A stretch of 64,000 nucleotides of DNA from NCBI RefSeq assembly GCF_012427845.1, contig NZ_CP038498.1, forward strand, positions 4,588,001-4,652,000, given 5' to 3'. How positions within the stretch are numbered: position 1 is the stretch's first letter; every line of letters starts with the position of its first letter. The notes below the pieces were generated by a model that saw only the letters and a list, made by a program, of their open reading frames with translations, searched no databases and was not told the origin of the DNA. The stretch is from Pectobacterium punjabense (lineage in GTDB: Bacteria > Pseudomonadota > Gammaproteobacteria > Enterobacterales > Enterobacteriaceae). The position numbers and the translations under genes are program-made. Shown here in pieces: positions 9,139 to 16,864 of this stretch.

Positions 9139-10274
9139 TATTCCTCCCTTCCCTCTTCCGCGGTACGTTGTGCAGCACGTTGATCGCGACCTTCGCCCAT
9201 CGATTTTAAAAACCGACGCTGGCTAGCCAGTAGCTCACGATAGGTAATGCAGCGATAGTTCATACCATGCTCGGCGGCAACGCGCCGTAAAATAGCGGCG
9301 AGCGCGGGGTAATGCCGGTGATGCCATCCGGGGAAAAGATGATGCGTCAGGTGTAAATGCAGCCCTCCCGTCCAGTACGCAAGCCAGCGCGGCGTCGGCA
9401 GCCAGTCGCAGGCGGTCGCAAAGTTGTGTTGATACCAGCCCAGGGGCATGGTCTCCGTATCGGTCACCGCATAAAATTCCGCTTCTGCCCAGTGCGTGCC
9501 CAGCAGTAAAAATACCACCAGCAACGAGGCCAACATCTGACCCAGCAAATAGCTTAACAGCACGATACCGGGGCTAATGCCGTGTGTCGCCCCCACCATG
9601 ATGGGAATCACCAGTAGCAGCAGGAGATGACCGACTTTACTGGCGATAAAAATCAACCATCCATCACGGCCTGATTGCGCCGAACGGGCGTTGACGGGGG
9701 TTTTACCCAACCGATCGGCCCAGTCAAAAATCCAGGCGATATAGGGGAGCGAGAACGCGGCCACCAGCGGCCAGTAAAGGTGCTGATAGCGCATGTAGGC
9801 ACGGTGGCGCTGGAAAGGCGTTTGGCGAAAAACACCGTTCTCTTCCGTATCCAGATCGTAATGCTCCACATTCGGGTAAATATGGTGGAAGTCCACATGG
9901 CGCAAACGCCAGTAGTCAGGATCGATGCCTAACGGCAGCGTCACGATGCGCCCAACCACGCGGTTTAGTGTGCGATTGCGGAAAAACGTATTATGAGAGG
10001 CGTCATGATTAACAATGATATTCAATACCATCGACAGCATGATGAAAGAAAAATAGCTCAGGAAGAACGTCCATGCCGTCTGCTGCATCAGGCTCAGCGC
10101 ATAACAGACAAGGCAGCCTAAAAAGAGTAATCCAGCCTTAACAAACTGGCCGCGATCGGCAAAGCGATGATCGTGATTCGCGCGCAGATAAGCCGATGTT
10201 TCCCGCTGTAATGCCCGATGAAAGGCTTGCTCACCCTTCGCGGGATACGGTTTGGCAGGAAGCACACTAGCCAT
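9138..10274 (-). CDS. Membrane fatty acid desaturase (paralogue 2)
   Basis: A 378-residue membrane di-iron desaturase with three complete histidine boxes (HDASH, HVDFHH and HLTHH, the last followed by LFPGWHHRHYPAL). It shares overall sequence and layout with the next gene downstream, so the pair arose by tandem duplication. A C-terminal charged tail (DQRAAQRTAEEGREE) is unique to this copy. Two ATG codons are close together; the one at 10274 has AGAGGA 8 bases upstream, while 10280 sits too near it. It overlaps the end of the upstream hydroxylase gene by 8 bases, so translation is probably coupled. Substrate unknown; context suggests the acyl product of the operon's condensing enzyme. Confidence 0.9.
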   Translation of the reverse strand: MASVLPAKPYPAKGEQAFHRALQRETSAYLRANHDHRFADRGQFVKAGLLFLGCLVCYALSLMQQTAWTFFLSYFSFIMLSMVLNIIVNHDASHNTFFRNRTLNRVVGRIVTLPLGIDPDYWRLRHVDFHHIYPNVEHYDLDTEENGVFRQTPFQRHRAYMRYQHLYWPLVAAFSLPYIAWIFDWADRLGKTPVNARSAQSGRDGWLIFIASKVGHLLLLLVIPIMVGATHGISPGIVLLSYLLGQMLASLLVVFLLLGTHWAEAEFYAVTDTETMPLGWYQHNFATACDWLPTPRWLAYWTGGLHLHLTHHLFPGWHHRHYPALAAILRRVAAEHGMNYRCITYRELLASQRRFLKSMGEGRDQRAAQRTAEEGREE

Positions 10275-11391
10275 TTTCATGTTCCTCTGTAAGGGGGCGT
10301 CGACCCCAGCCGACAGCCATCGCCAGCCCGTGTAGTGCCAACATCAGCATAGTGACTTTCCAATAGAGTGCTTCCCAAGACCAATAAACAAGAAACACGG
10401 CAGGAAATAACAGGGTCACCAGCAGCCAGACGTAAACGCCCCAGCGTCGTCCTTCGGAAATGCCGCCCAGCGCGACCGCCCCGCTCACCAGCAGCAGGAA
10501 GAGAGCCACCTGCGACAAGTTGGCGGAGTCATAGCCGTAGCCATACAGGTAGACATAGCCCACCACCAGCGCAAATAGCAGCATCGCCCCAGCGATCAAC
10601 GCTATCGGCGTACAGTGAAACGTCGCCCGACGCGTACGGCGCACCGACAGTTTCAGGTACGGCATAAAAGGCAGGTTACTGGCCCAAAACGGATTGTTCG
10701 ATGGCGTGTCTTTGCCTGCGCCGTAGCGGAAAGGCGTATCGGGCAGTTGTGGGCAAAAGCTGCCAAACAGTTTGTCCCAGAAAATGAAGGTGCCGCCAAA
10801 ATTCTTATCGGCATAAGCGCGGTCGTTTACGTGGTGGACACGATGGTGTGCTGGCGTCACCAGCACCTTTTCCAGCCAACCCAATTTGGGCGTCATCGCA
10901 TTATGGTTAAAGAGCTGGACGCTGTAATGCAGGATAGAAACCGTGACGAACACGTACAGCGGAACGCCAAGCAGTGCCAGAATCAGGAAGAACGGAATTG
11001 AAGTCAGTGAGGAATACCACGAGTTACGCACACCCAGCGACAGATTGAAATGTTCACCCTGATGATGCACCACATGCACCGCCCACAGTACGCCAAAGGT
11101 ATGGTGCAGCCGGTGTAGCCAATAAAAGCCGAAATCCCAGGCGAGTAACGCAAATAGCCACATCAACACCGGCGGCCAGTTTTCTACCCAGCCGAAACTG
11201 AAATGTGCCGCAACATAGCCATAGCAAAAAATTTCCACGCTGCGAAAGAACCACAGCATGATATGCCCGGAATTCAGGTTGAACACCACGTCATGCCAGT
11301 TCACCTTCTCACGCTGCATCCACTGTAAAGCCAGCGCTTCACCCATCACCACAACCAGCATGAAGACGATAGGTAATGCTAAATCAATCAT
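10267..11391 (-). CDS. Sterol desaturase / fatty acid hydroxylase superfamily protein, AGMO-like
   Basis: A 374-residue membrane protein with the eight-histidine di-iron motif of the fatty acid hydroxylase superfamily: HRLHH, then HVVHHQGEHFNLS, then HHRVHH. The HH..E.FNLS pattern followed by R.SW is reminiscent of alkylglycerol monooxygenase (AGMO) rather than of true sterol desaturases. The C-terminal third adds several further hydrophobic helices, as AGMO-type proteins do. It would insert oxygen or a double bond in a lipid chain. It starts 4 bases after the PAP2 gene's stop, with AGGA 8 bases before ATG, and sits in the middle of the lipid operon. Exact substrate unknown. Confidence 0.87.
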   Translation of the reverse strand: MIDLALPIVFMLVVVMGEALALQWMQREKVNWHDVVFNLNSGHIMLWFFRSVEIFCYGYVAAHFSFGWVENWPPVLMWLFALLAWDFGFYWLHRLHHTFGVLWAVHVVHHQGEHFNLSLGVRNSWYSSLTSIPFFLILALLGVPLYVFVTVSILHYSVQLFNHNAMTPKLGWLEKVLVTPAHHRVHHVNDRAYADKNFGGTFIFWDKLFGSFCPQLPDTPFRYGAGKDTPSNNPFWASNLPFMPYLKLSVRRTRRATFHCTPIALIAGAMLLFALVVGYVYLYGYGYDSANLSQVALFLLLVSGAVALGGISEGRRWGVYVWLLVTLLFPAVFLVYWSWEALYWKVTMLMLALHGLAMAVGWGRRPLTEEHENG

Positions 11392-11395
11392 GATG

Positions 11396-12049
11396 TCATT
11401 CCTGATGGCGCTTATCGTTAGGCAACGGAGCCCGTGGGGAAATGGCCTTGATCGTCTCCCGACTACGCAGAAAAATCCATCCGGTTATGCCCGCCAGCAT
11501 CGCCCCCGTCACCAGATCGATGAACAGGTGCCGGCGCAGTTGCAGGATGGAAAAAGCAATTGCCGCTCCCCATAGAAGATACAAACCCGTTTTCACTTTC
11601 TGCTGGCTATCGCTCATCGCCCACACCGCCAGTGCCGTTAGCGCCATATGCAACGACGGCAGGCAATTTTGCGGCGAATCGATACGTTGCAAGAGCTGTA
11701 GCAAACGAGCGGAGAGATCGTCCCCGATAGCCTGCGGATACACCATCGTTGTCGGAAAAATCAGGTACACCGCGCCCGCAATCAACGCAGTAAGCTGCGT
11801 TGCCCGACGTAATCCAGCCAAGCGCGTAATTGGGCAGGATAAGTAAGACAGCGGAATGATGATGAAAAAGGAGAGATACAGCCAGATAGCCGAGGGGCTA
11901 AAGGGAATCCATTCGTCGACAATCGAGGGAGGTAATACCGTTCCCCGCCCTTGAAACTGTGCGCTCAGTTGATACACCACCCCGACAGCTCCCCAGCCGA
12001 AGAGCAGCGCTTTCAGTCGTAATAGCATCGTTCCTTGAGGAAATCGCAT
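11396..12049 (-). CDS. PAP2 superfamily membrane phosphatase/phosphotransferase
   Basis: A 217-residue polytopic protein with the PAP2 catalytic core: LPSLHMAL (motif 2, catalytic His) and RRHLFIDLVTG (motif 3, His and Asp of the charge relay). Motif 1 is not obvious, and the pattern PSLHMAL with RHLFIDL resembles the PAP2_3 branch that includes inositol-phosphorylceramide synthases (Aur1 type). It could therefore be a lipid phosphatase or could transfer a phospho-head group. Its ATG overlaps the stop of the upstream ligase gene by one base, with GGAGG in front. Fifth gene of the lipid operon. Confidence 0.83.
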   Translation of the reverse strand: MRFPQGTMLLRLKALLFGWGAVGVVYQLSAQFQGRGTVLPPSIVDEWIPFSPSAIWLYLSFFIIIPLSYLSCPITRLAGLRRATQLTALIAGAVYLIFPTTMVYPQAIGDDLSARLLQLLQRIDSPQNCLPSLHMALTALAVWAMSDSQQKVKTGLYLLWGAAIAFSILQLRRHLFIDLVTGAMLAGITGWIFLRSRETIKAISPRAPLPNDKRHQE

Positions 12050-13335
12050 TAGGCTTCCTCCTTCAGGCGGGTAATACGTCGGCGCTTTTGCGTAAATTCT
12101 GGCGCGATCTCACCTGCGCTTAACCGCCACTGTAGCCGCGTCGTATCAATACCCTGCACTGCAAACTGCTGCGACAGACTGTCCCGACAGGCTTCCAGCT
12201 CCGACAGACTACACGCGGCGGATAAATGCAGCGTCGCGTCTCCCTGCTGTACTAGCCGATAATCAGCATGCAGCGGCAGCGCGTTGGCAATCACCCGGTT
12301 ACAGAAATCCGCAAAGACGGTCTGCGGTTCACCGCGGTTATCCGGCAATCGCAGACTGTCATCGCTGCGCCCTTCAATGCGGGCTATCGCCATGGTCACC
12401 CGACCACACGCGCAGGGCGCTTTTTGCTTCACCAACACATCGTCCAGCCGATAGCGCACAATCGGCTGCGTGCTGCGGGTGAAATCGGTAATGATCGGCG
12501 TAAAGCGTTCGTCATCCAGCCACTGTGGCTCGATGTGAATAAATTCTTCGTTGAGGTGTAGCGTACCGTGCTCGCAGGTCGATGCCAGAAAGCCTTCCGT
12601 TGCCTGATACACTTCTCCTACCTGTCCGAACACCTGCTGCAACAGTTGCTTATCCTGCGGTTCCAACACCTCGGCTACGGAAATTACCTTCTTGACCGAC
12701 AGACGCAGATCACCGCACTGTACCGCCAGCGCCAGTTCGCGCAACACCTGCGCGGGTGCGACGATAATCGACGGCGACCAGGCTTCCAGACGCGAAAAAT
12801 GTTCGGCAAACGGCGCAAAGAGATCGTAAAACGACAGGCTGAGCCAGCGGTTATCGACGCTGTGATACAGATTGTTATCCGCCCGCAGGAACAACGCCAC
12901 CCGTTCACCGGCGCGTAAACCGTCCGGCAGCATTTTCGCCAACATACCTCCGGCCCAAACTTGCTGTTCGCGCGGACTGACGACAAACAGGCCACGCTGA
13001 CCAGAGGTGCCGGACGACAGCCCGACGCTGAACCCGTTTACTCTCGGCGTGAAGTCGCGATCGTCCTCACTGCGGCGTGCGCAGGCAAGCAGTTCATCCC
13101 GCTTAAGCCCGGCGGTATTCATCCGATCGAATTCGGCCATCATCACGGCTTTATCCATCATCGGCCAGAATGCGATCGGGAGATGGCAGTAAGGTCGAAA
13201 ATAGGGGCTACGCGCCAGCACCTGCCGCGCAAAGCGGGCGAGCTGGCGCTGCTGATGGCGTTCAAGCGCCTGACGAGTAGTAAAACGTAGATGTCTGGCG
13301 CGCAAATAGTGCCAGATCGTCATCAGCGGGATCAT
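12049..13335 (-). CDS. Adenylate-forming enzyme, F390 synthetase/PaaK-CapK-like
   Basis: A 428-residue ANL-superfamily protein. It has the phosphate-binding loop SSGTSGQRG (about residues 108-116), a YQATEG motif corresponding to the usual YGxTE, the VRYRLDDV segment, a zinc-like CACGR motif and a DDSLRLP hinge near the start of the small C-terminal domain. Length and features match PaaK (phenylacetate-CoA ligase) and coenzyme F390 synthetase relatives, which activate a carboxylate as an acyl-AMP. The carboxylate is unknown; in this operon a fatty or beta-hydroxy acid is plausible. ATG with GAGGGTG upstream. The first four bases overlap the end of the hydrolase gene. Confidence 0.85.
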   Translation of the reverse strand: MIPLMTIWHYLRARHLRFTTRQALERHQQRQLARFARQVLARSPYFRPYCHLPIAFWPMMDKAVMMAEFDRMNTAGLKRDELLACARRSEDDRDFTPRVNGFSVGLSSGTSGQRGLFVVSPREQQVWAGGMLAKMLPDGLRAGERVALFLRADNNLYHSVDNRWLSLSFYDLFAPFAEHFSRLEAWSPSIIVAPAQVLRELALAVQCGDLRLSVKKVISVAEVLEPQDKQLLQQVFGQVGEVYQATEGFLASTCEHGTLHLNEEFIHIEPQWLDDERFTPIITDFTRSTQPIVRYRLDDVLVKQKAPCACGRVTMAIARIEGRSDDSLRLPDNRGEPQTVFADFCNRVIANALPLHADYRLVQQGDATLHLSAACSLSELEACRDSLSQQFAVQGIDTTRLQWRLSAGEIAPEFTQKRRRITRLKEEA

Positions 13336-14138
13336 AGGTCACCCTCGTGACACAGCCGAATCTCAACCTGCCCGTTCAGATGCAACTGGTGCAGTTGGTC
13401 TAACGTGTGGTAATAGGCTTTTGGGTCGTCCATCACCAGATTCGCCAAGCGCGACGGCCCGCGACCTTCACGATAGCTGTGCGGCGACCAGGCGGCATCG
13501 CTTGCCAGCAACACCCAGCCGTCTTCCGTCAACACAAACGCGCCGAGGTGTCCGGCGGCATGGCCAGGCAACGGTACCAGCACGATTTCTTTATCACTCC
13601 CCGGCAGCGCATAGCCTTGCGTAAACGGCGCAAGCGCTTCTGGCAGGTCGGTAAGCGGGAAGTTTTCGACAAACTGAAGCGCCTGCTCAAAATATTCAGG
13701 GATCAACGCAGGCACAAACGCTCGTTTCAGGGCCGCGAAACCACGCAGATTCCGCGTCTGCTGCCAGCCCAGCGCCGAACAGATAAACGGCACAGAGGGG
13801 AAATCCCGCAGCCCCGCGATGTGGTCGCCGTGAAAGTGGGAAATAATCAGGCCGTCAATGTCCGCAGGTTGAATACCCCGCACGTGTAGCTGATGAATCA
13901 ACGCGTCTTTCGTCTCGAAATGCACCGGTGTCATTCTACGGTACAGTTGAAACAGGCCAGAACGCGTGGCGTCGGTAAAATGCTGCGCATAACCGGTGTC
14001 CCACAGCCAGCGCTTGCCCTGACTTTCCAGCATCCAGACCCGCGCCGGAAAACGGCACACCTTCCACCCCGCACCGCGCAACGCCATGCAGCCCGGATGC
14101 AGGCAGTACCCTACTTCAAACGTTGAAATATTAGCCAT
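13332..14138 (-). CDS. Metallo-beta-lactamase-fold hydrolase
   Basis: About 268 residues with the MBL metal-binding signature SHFHGDH (HxHxDH), a later LPGHAAGH (third metal His), the bridging Asp in LLASDAAW, and a C-terminal CHEGD in which the His would complete the second metal site. The overall arrangement is that of the lactonase-like MBL branch, which also contains N-acyl-homoserine lactonases and thioesterases. Despite lying a few kb from expI, its tight embedding in the lipid operon argues for acyl-thioester or lactone hydrolysis within that pathway. The ATG at 14138 overlaps the upstream SDR stop by 8 bases; TTG or GTG starts slightly upstream (14162, 14150) remain possible. Confidence 0.85.
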   Translation of the reverse strand: MANISTFEVGYCLHPGCMALRGAGWKVCRFPARVWMLESQGKRWLWDTGYAQHFTDATRSGLFQLYRRMTPVHFETKDALIHQLHVRGIQPADIDGLIISHFHGDHIAGLRDFPSVPFICSALGWQQTRNLRGFAALKRAFVPALIPEYFEQALQFVENFPLTDLPEALAPFTQGYALPGSDKEIVLVPLPGHAAGHLGAFVLTEDGWVLLASDAAWSPHSYREGRGPSRLANLVMDDPKAYYHTLDQLHQLHLNGQVEIRLCHEGDL

Positions 14139-15159
14139 GCCCGTTAGCACTCCGCTGTGCAAGAGGGGTATTGAACCAATTACCGGTTAATTCGATGCCC
14201 TGCTGGAGGGAAAAACGCGGCTGATAGCCCAGCTCTTGCCGCGCTTTTTCAGCACTGAGCGTCATATCGAAATTCACCGCTCCCGCACTGTAGCGCGTCA
14301 GCAGTGGTTCTTTCCGGCTAAACCACGAGAACAGCTCCATCCCACCCGCCACCGCATGCAGCAACGGATACGGTACCGCCTTAATGTGATAATTCATCCC
14401 CAGTTGCCCGACCAGCAGTTGCTCAAGCATGTCTGCAAGCCGCGCGGGCTCATGGTTGGTGATGTTATACGCCGAGCCAGACACTAACCCGCTTCTTTGG
14501 CTGGCAAGCGCCATCGCTTCGACTACGTTGCCGACAAACGTCAGATCCAGCAACGCCTCACCACCGCGCGGGAGCCGTAGCACGCCACCGCCCACCGCGA
14601 TTTGTTCCAAAATACGTGGCAGAATCACGCGGTCATGCGGGCCAAACAGGCCACGCGGACGCAGGATCACATAGGTGGTTTGCGGATAGCGCGACGTCAG
14701 CGTCTGAAGCCGTTCTTCCGCCAGAAATTTGGTCTGCGCATAGTGATTGGCAAAACGCGCCGCGCGGTAGTTTTCATCAATATTCAGGTGGTGCTGGTAA
14801 TCGAAGTAAATCGCCGGCGTGGAGATGTGCACAAAACGCGGGATACCCAACTGACCGGCGGCGTCGGCCAGTCGTGCCGTCACTTCGGTATTATTCTGAT
14901 AGAAGTCATCATATTGACCCCACGGCGATGACTTCGCCGCACAATGCCAGACGACATCACAACCCGCCATCAGCGTTCGATACTGCTCTACCGAGGTTTC
15001 GACCAAATCGATGCAGGCAAACTGCGCGCCCTGCATGCCAAGCTGCTGTCCCACCGTGCGATCGCGCCCACAGGCCAACACCTGATGCCCAGCCTGAAAC
15101 AACCATTCCGCCGCGTTACGTCCCAGCCCGCTGGTGGCCCCCGTGACGAAAACCTTCAT
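14131..15159 (-). CDS. NAD(P)-dependent epimerase/3-beta-HSD-like reductase (extended SDR)
   Basis: A 342-residue extended short-chain dehydrogenase with the N-terminal dinucleotide loop VTGATSGLGRNAAEWL (GxxGxxG), an acidic/neutral second strand and the catalytic YAQTK (YxxxK, about residue 200). Later features (VGNVVEAM, SGSAYNITN) match the 3-beta-hydroxysteroid dehydrogenase/OleD-type group. Such enzymes reduce a 3-oxo lipid or oxidise its 3-hydroxy form. Its ATG overlaps the condensing-enzyme stop in an ATGA, the classic sign of coupled translation, so it probably acts directly on the 3-oxoacyl product of that enzyme. Confidence 0.87.
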   Translation of the reverse strand: MKVFVTGATSGLGRNAAEWLFQAGHQVLACGRDRTVGQQLGMQGAQFACIDLVETSVEQYRTLMAGCDVVWHCAAKSSPWGQYDDFYQNNTEVTARLADAAGQLGIPRFVHISTPAIYFDYQHHLNIDENYRAARFANHYAQTKFLAEERLQTLTSRYPQTTYVILRPRGLFGPHDRVILPRILEQIAVGGGVLRLPRGGEALLDLTFVGNVVEAMALASQRSGLVSGSAYNITNHEPARLADMLEQLLVGQLGMNYHIKAVPYPLLHAVAGGMELFSWFSRKEPLLTRYSAGAVNFDMTLSAEKARQELGYQPRFSLQQGIELTGNWFNTPLAQRSANGHG

Positions 15160-16169
15160 GGAATCAGTACCATTCCGCCCAGCGTCAACCCGGCAGCCGT
15201 ACCAACCAGCATCGCAGGCTCACCTTCAGGCAAGCGTTGCGTCACGATGGCATGATGCAACGCCGTCGGAATCGAGGCCGCCACCTGATTACCGTGATAG
15301 CGGTAAATATCAATCAGCTTTTCCGTCGGGATCGCCAGCCGCTTGCGCATATGCTCCAGCGACAGATGGCTAGCCTGATGCGGAACCACCGCCGCCATCT
15401 GCTCCAGAGAATAACCACTGGCATCCAGCAGCCGTTGCAGATAGCCCTCAATCAAGGCAGAAGCCTGCCTGAATAACCGTTTTCCCTGCATATGGAACAG
15501 AAAATCATGCAGTTCCATGCCCGCTCGCGGATTACGCAACGTACCACCTGCGCGGATCTGGCACAGTTCATTGCCTTTCGGGTAGGTTTCCAGCAGACAG
15601 GCGGCAATCCCGCTGCGACCGTCACCCCGTTCGACGATGGCACAGGCGGCACCATCACCAAAAATCAACGACGACTCTTCGTCATCCCAGTCAATACCGC
15701 GTGAGGCCAGTTCGGTAGAGACAATAGCAATGCGTCTATAAGCACCGGTATTTAACAGTCCAGCCGCCACCTGAAGCGCGGAAATAAAGCTGACGCAGCT
15801 GCTGTTAATATCAAAACAGGCCGTCCCTTTCGGCAGGGACGATGCCTTTAATACATGGCTGGCGCTATAAGGCAGCGCCTGAATCGGGATCGCGGAAGCA
15901 AACAGCAGCAAATCGATGGACGCGGGGGGAATAACGCCCCGAGTCAGCGCGTCATTTAACGCCGCCACGCCAAGTTCAGCCTGGCTGGCATGATTATCCG
16001 CATGGTGACGATAGATAATGCCTGAACGGCTTTCGACATAGCCTGCGGGTTTATTAAGCCGCACATCTAATTCGGCCGAGGTCACCCGCTGCGCAGGAAG
16101 CGCGCTGCCGGTAGAAATAATCTTGAGTGGAACCAATCCCTGAGTAAATGCATGACTTTGCGTTTTCAA
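15156..16169 (-). CDS. 3-oxoacyl-ACP synthase III-like condensing enzyme (FabH/OleA-like)
   Basis: About 337 residues of thiolase fold. The catalytic triad of the KAS III group is visible: Cys in DINSSCVSF (about residue 125), His in VVPHQAS (about 264) and Asn in YHGNQVAAS (about 294). It should join an acyl-thioester to malonyl-ACP or to a second acyl chain; OleA-type head-to-head condensation is an alternative. It is first in the operon. No ATG exists near the N-terminus: the TTG at 16169 is preferred because AAAGGA lies 6 bases upstream, while a TTG at 16175 is too close. No dedicated acyl carrier protein is encoded nearby. An ERIC element occupies the region just upstream. Confidence 0.88.
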   Translation of the reverse strand: MKTQSHAFTQGLVPLKIISTGSALPAQRVTSAELDVRLNKPAGYVESRSGIIYRHHADNHASQAELGVAALNDALTRGVIPPASIDLLLFASAIPIQALPYSASHVLKASSLPKGTACFDINSSCVSFISALQVAAGLLNTGAYRRIAIVSTELASRGIDWDDEESSLIFGDGAACAIVERGDGRSGIAACLLETYPKGNELCQIRAGGTLRNPRAGMELHDFLFHMQGKRLFRQASALIEGYLQRLLDASGYSLEQMAAVVPHQASHLSLEHMRKRLAIPTEKLIDIYRYHGNQVAASIPTALHHAIVTQRLPEGEPAMLVGTAAGLTLGGMVLIP

Positions 16170-16220
16170 CGTCAATCCTTTCCAGCTTCATTATCGTTTT
16201 ATCTGTACCTTCAGTGCCAT

Positions 16221-16345
16221 ATACCCTAAATAATTCGAGTTGCGTGAAGGCGGCAACCGCGTGAATCCCCAGGAGCTTACACAAGTAAGTGACTGGGGTG
16301 AGTAAGGGCGGCCAACGCACAAGCAGCTCGAAGTATGACGGGTAT
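16221..16345. repeat. ERIC repeat (intergenic), full length
   Basis: A 125-base element bounded by ATACCCTAAATAATTCGAG and its inverted counterpart ending in GACGGGTAT. Its core contains GTGAATCCCCAGGAGCTTAC and AAGTAAGTGACTGGGGTGAG, which match the standard ERIC core used for ERIC-PCR. It lies in the divergent region between the lipid operon and glpM, probably within the transcribed leader of the lipid operon. Outside it, the region 16176-16493 shows no gene. A second, oppositely oriented copy is at 21476-21600. Confidence 0.93.
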
Positions 16346-16493
16346 CACGTACAGTATTTATTCATTCTGCTGCTAAGAATAACGAAATCACCACAAATTT
16401 AAATCTTTACCTATGAACTCCCACTCTTCCCCACCGCTTTTTTTTCAGTATGCTCTACTTATTCGCTGCGTTATTAAGCTAGAAGTCATACTT

Positions 16494-16835
16494 ATGTCAT
16501 TGTTTATCAAATCTGTTATCGGTGCGTTGATCGTATTGCTCATCAGCGTACTGGCGAAAAGCCGAAACTATTACATTGCCGGGTTGGTGCCGCTTTTCCC
16601 CACGTTCGCGCTGATCGCACATTACATTGTTGGCAGTGAACGCGGGCTGGACGCGCTACGCACCACCATCCTGTTTGGTATCTGGTCCGTCATTCCTTAT
16701 CTGGCTTATCTCATTTCACTTTATTACTTTACTGCATGGATGAAGTTACCACAGGCGCTGTTCGCGGCAGTCGTGTGCTGGAGTGTATCGGCGGCACTGC
16801 TGATCAAAATCTGGACGTGGTATCAGGGGAATTAG
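16494..16835 (+). CDS. glpM: GlpM family inner membrane protein
   Basis: A 113-residue protein with four predicted membrane helices, closely matching E. coli GlpM, with the family-typical stretch SRNYYIAGLVPLFPTFALIA. GlpM proteins are small inner membrane proteins originally linked to alginate and glycerol metabolism in Pseudomonas; their molecular function is not established. The ATG at 16494 starts the conserved MSLFIKSVIGAL; the longer reading frame from 16413 would add an unconserved leader. It is divergent from the lipid operon and followed closely by the pectinesterase gene. Confidence 0.88.
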   Translation: MSLFIKSVIGALIVLLISVLAKSRNYYIAGLVPLFPTFALIAHYIVGSERGLDALRTTILFGIWSVIPYLAYLISLYYFTAWMKLPQALFAAVVCWSVSAALLIKIWTWYQGN

Positions 16836-16864
16836 TGCCTGACTTCTTACCTTAGGATTGCGCA

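Noticed and set aside
13332..14138. Calling the MBL protein an acyl-homoserine lactonase
   Set aside because: Only the general metal motif supports it; operon position points to the lipid pathway.
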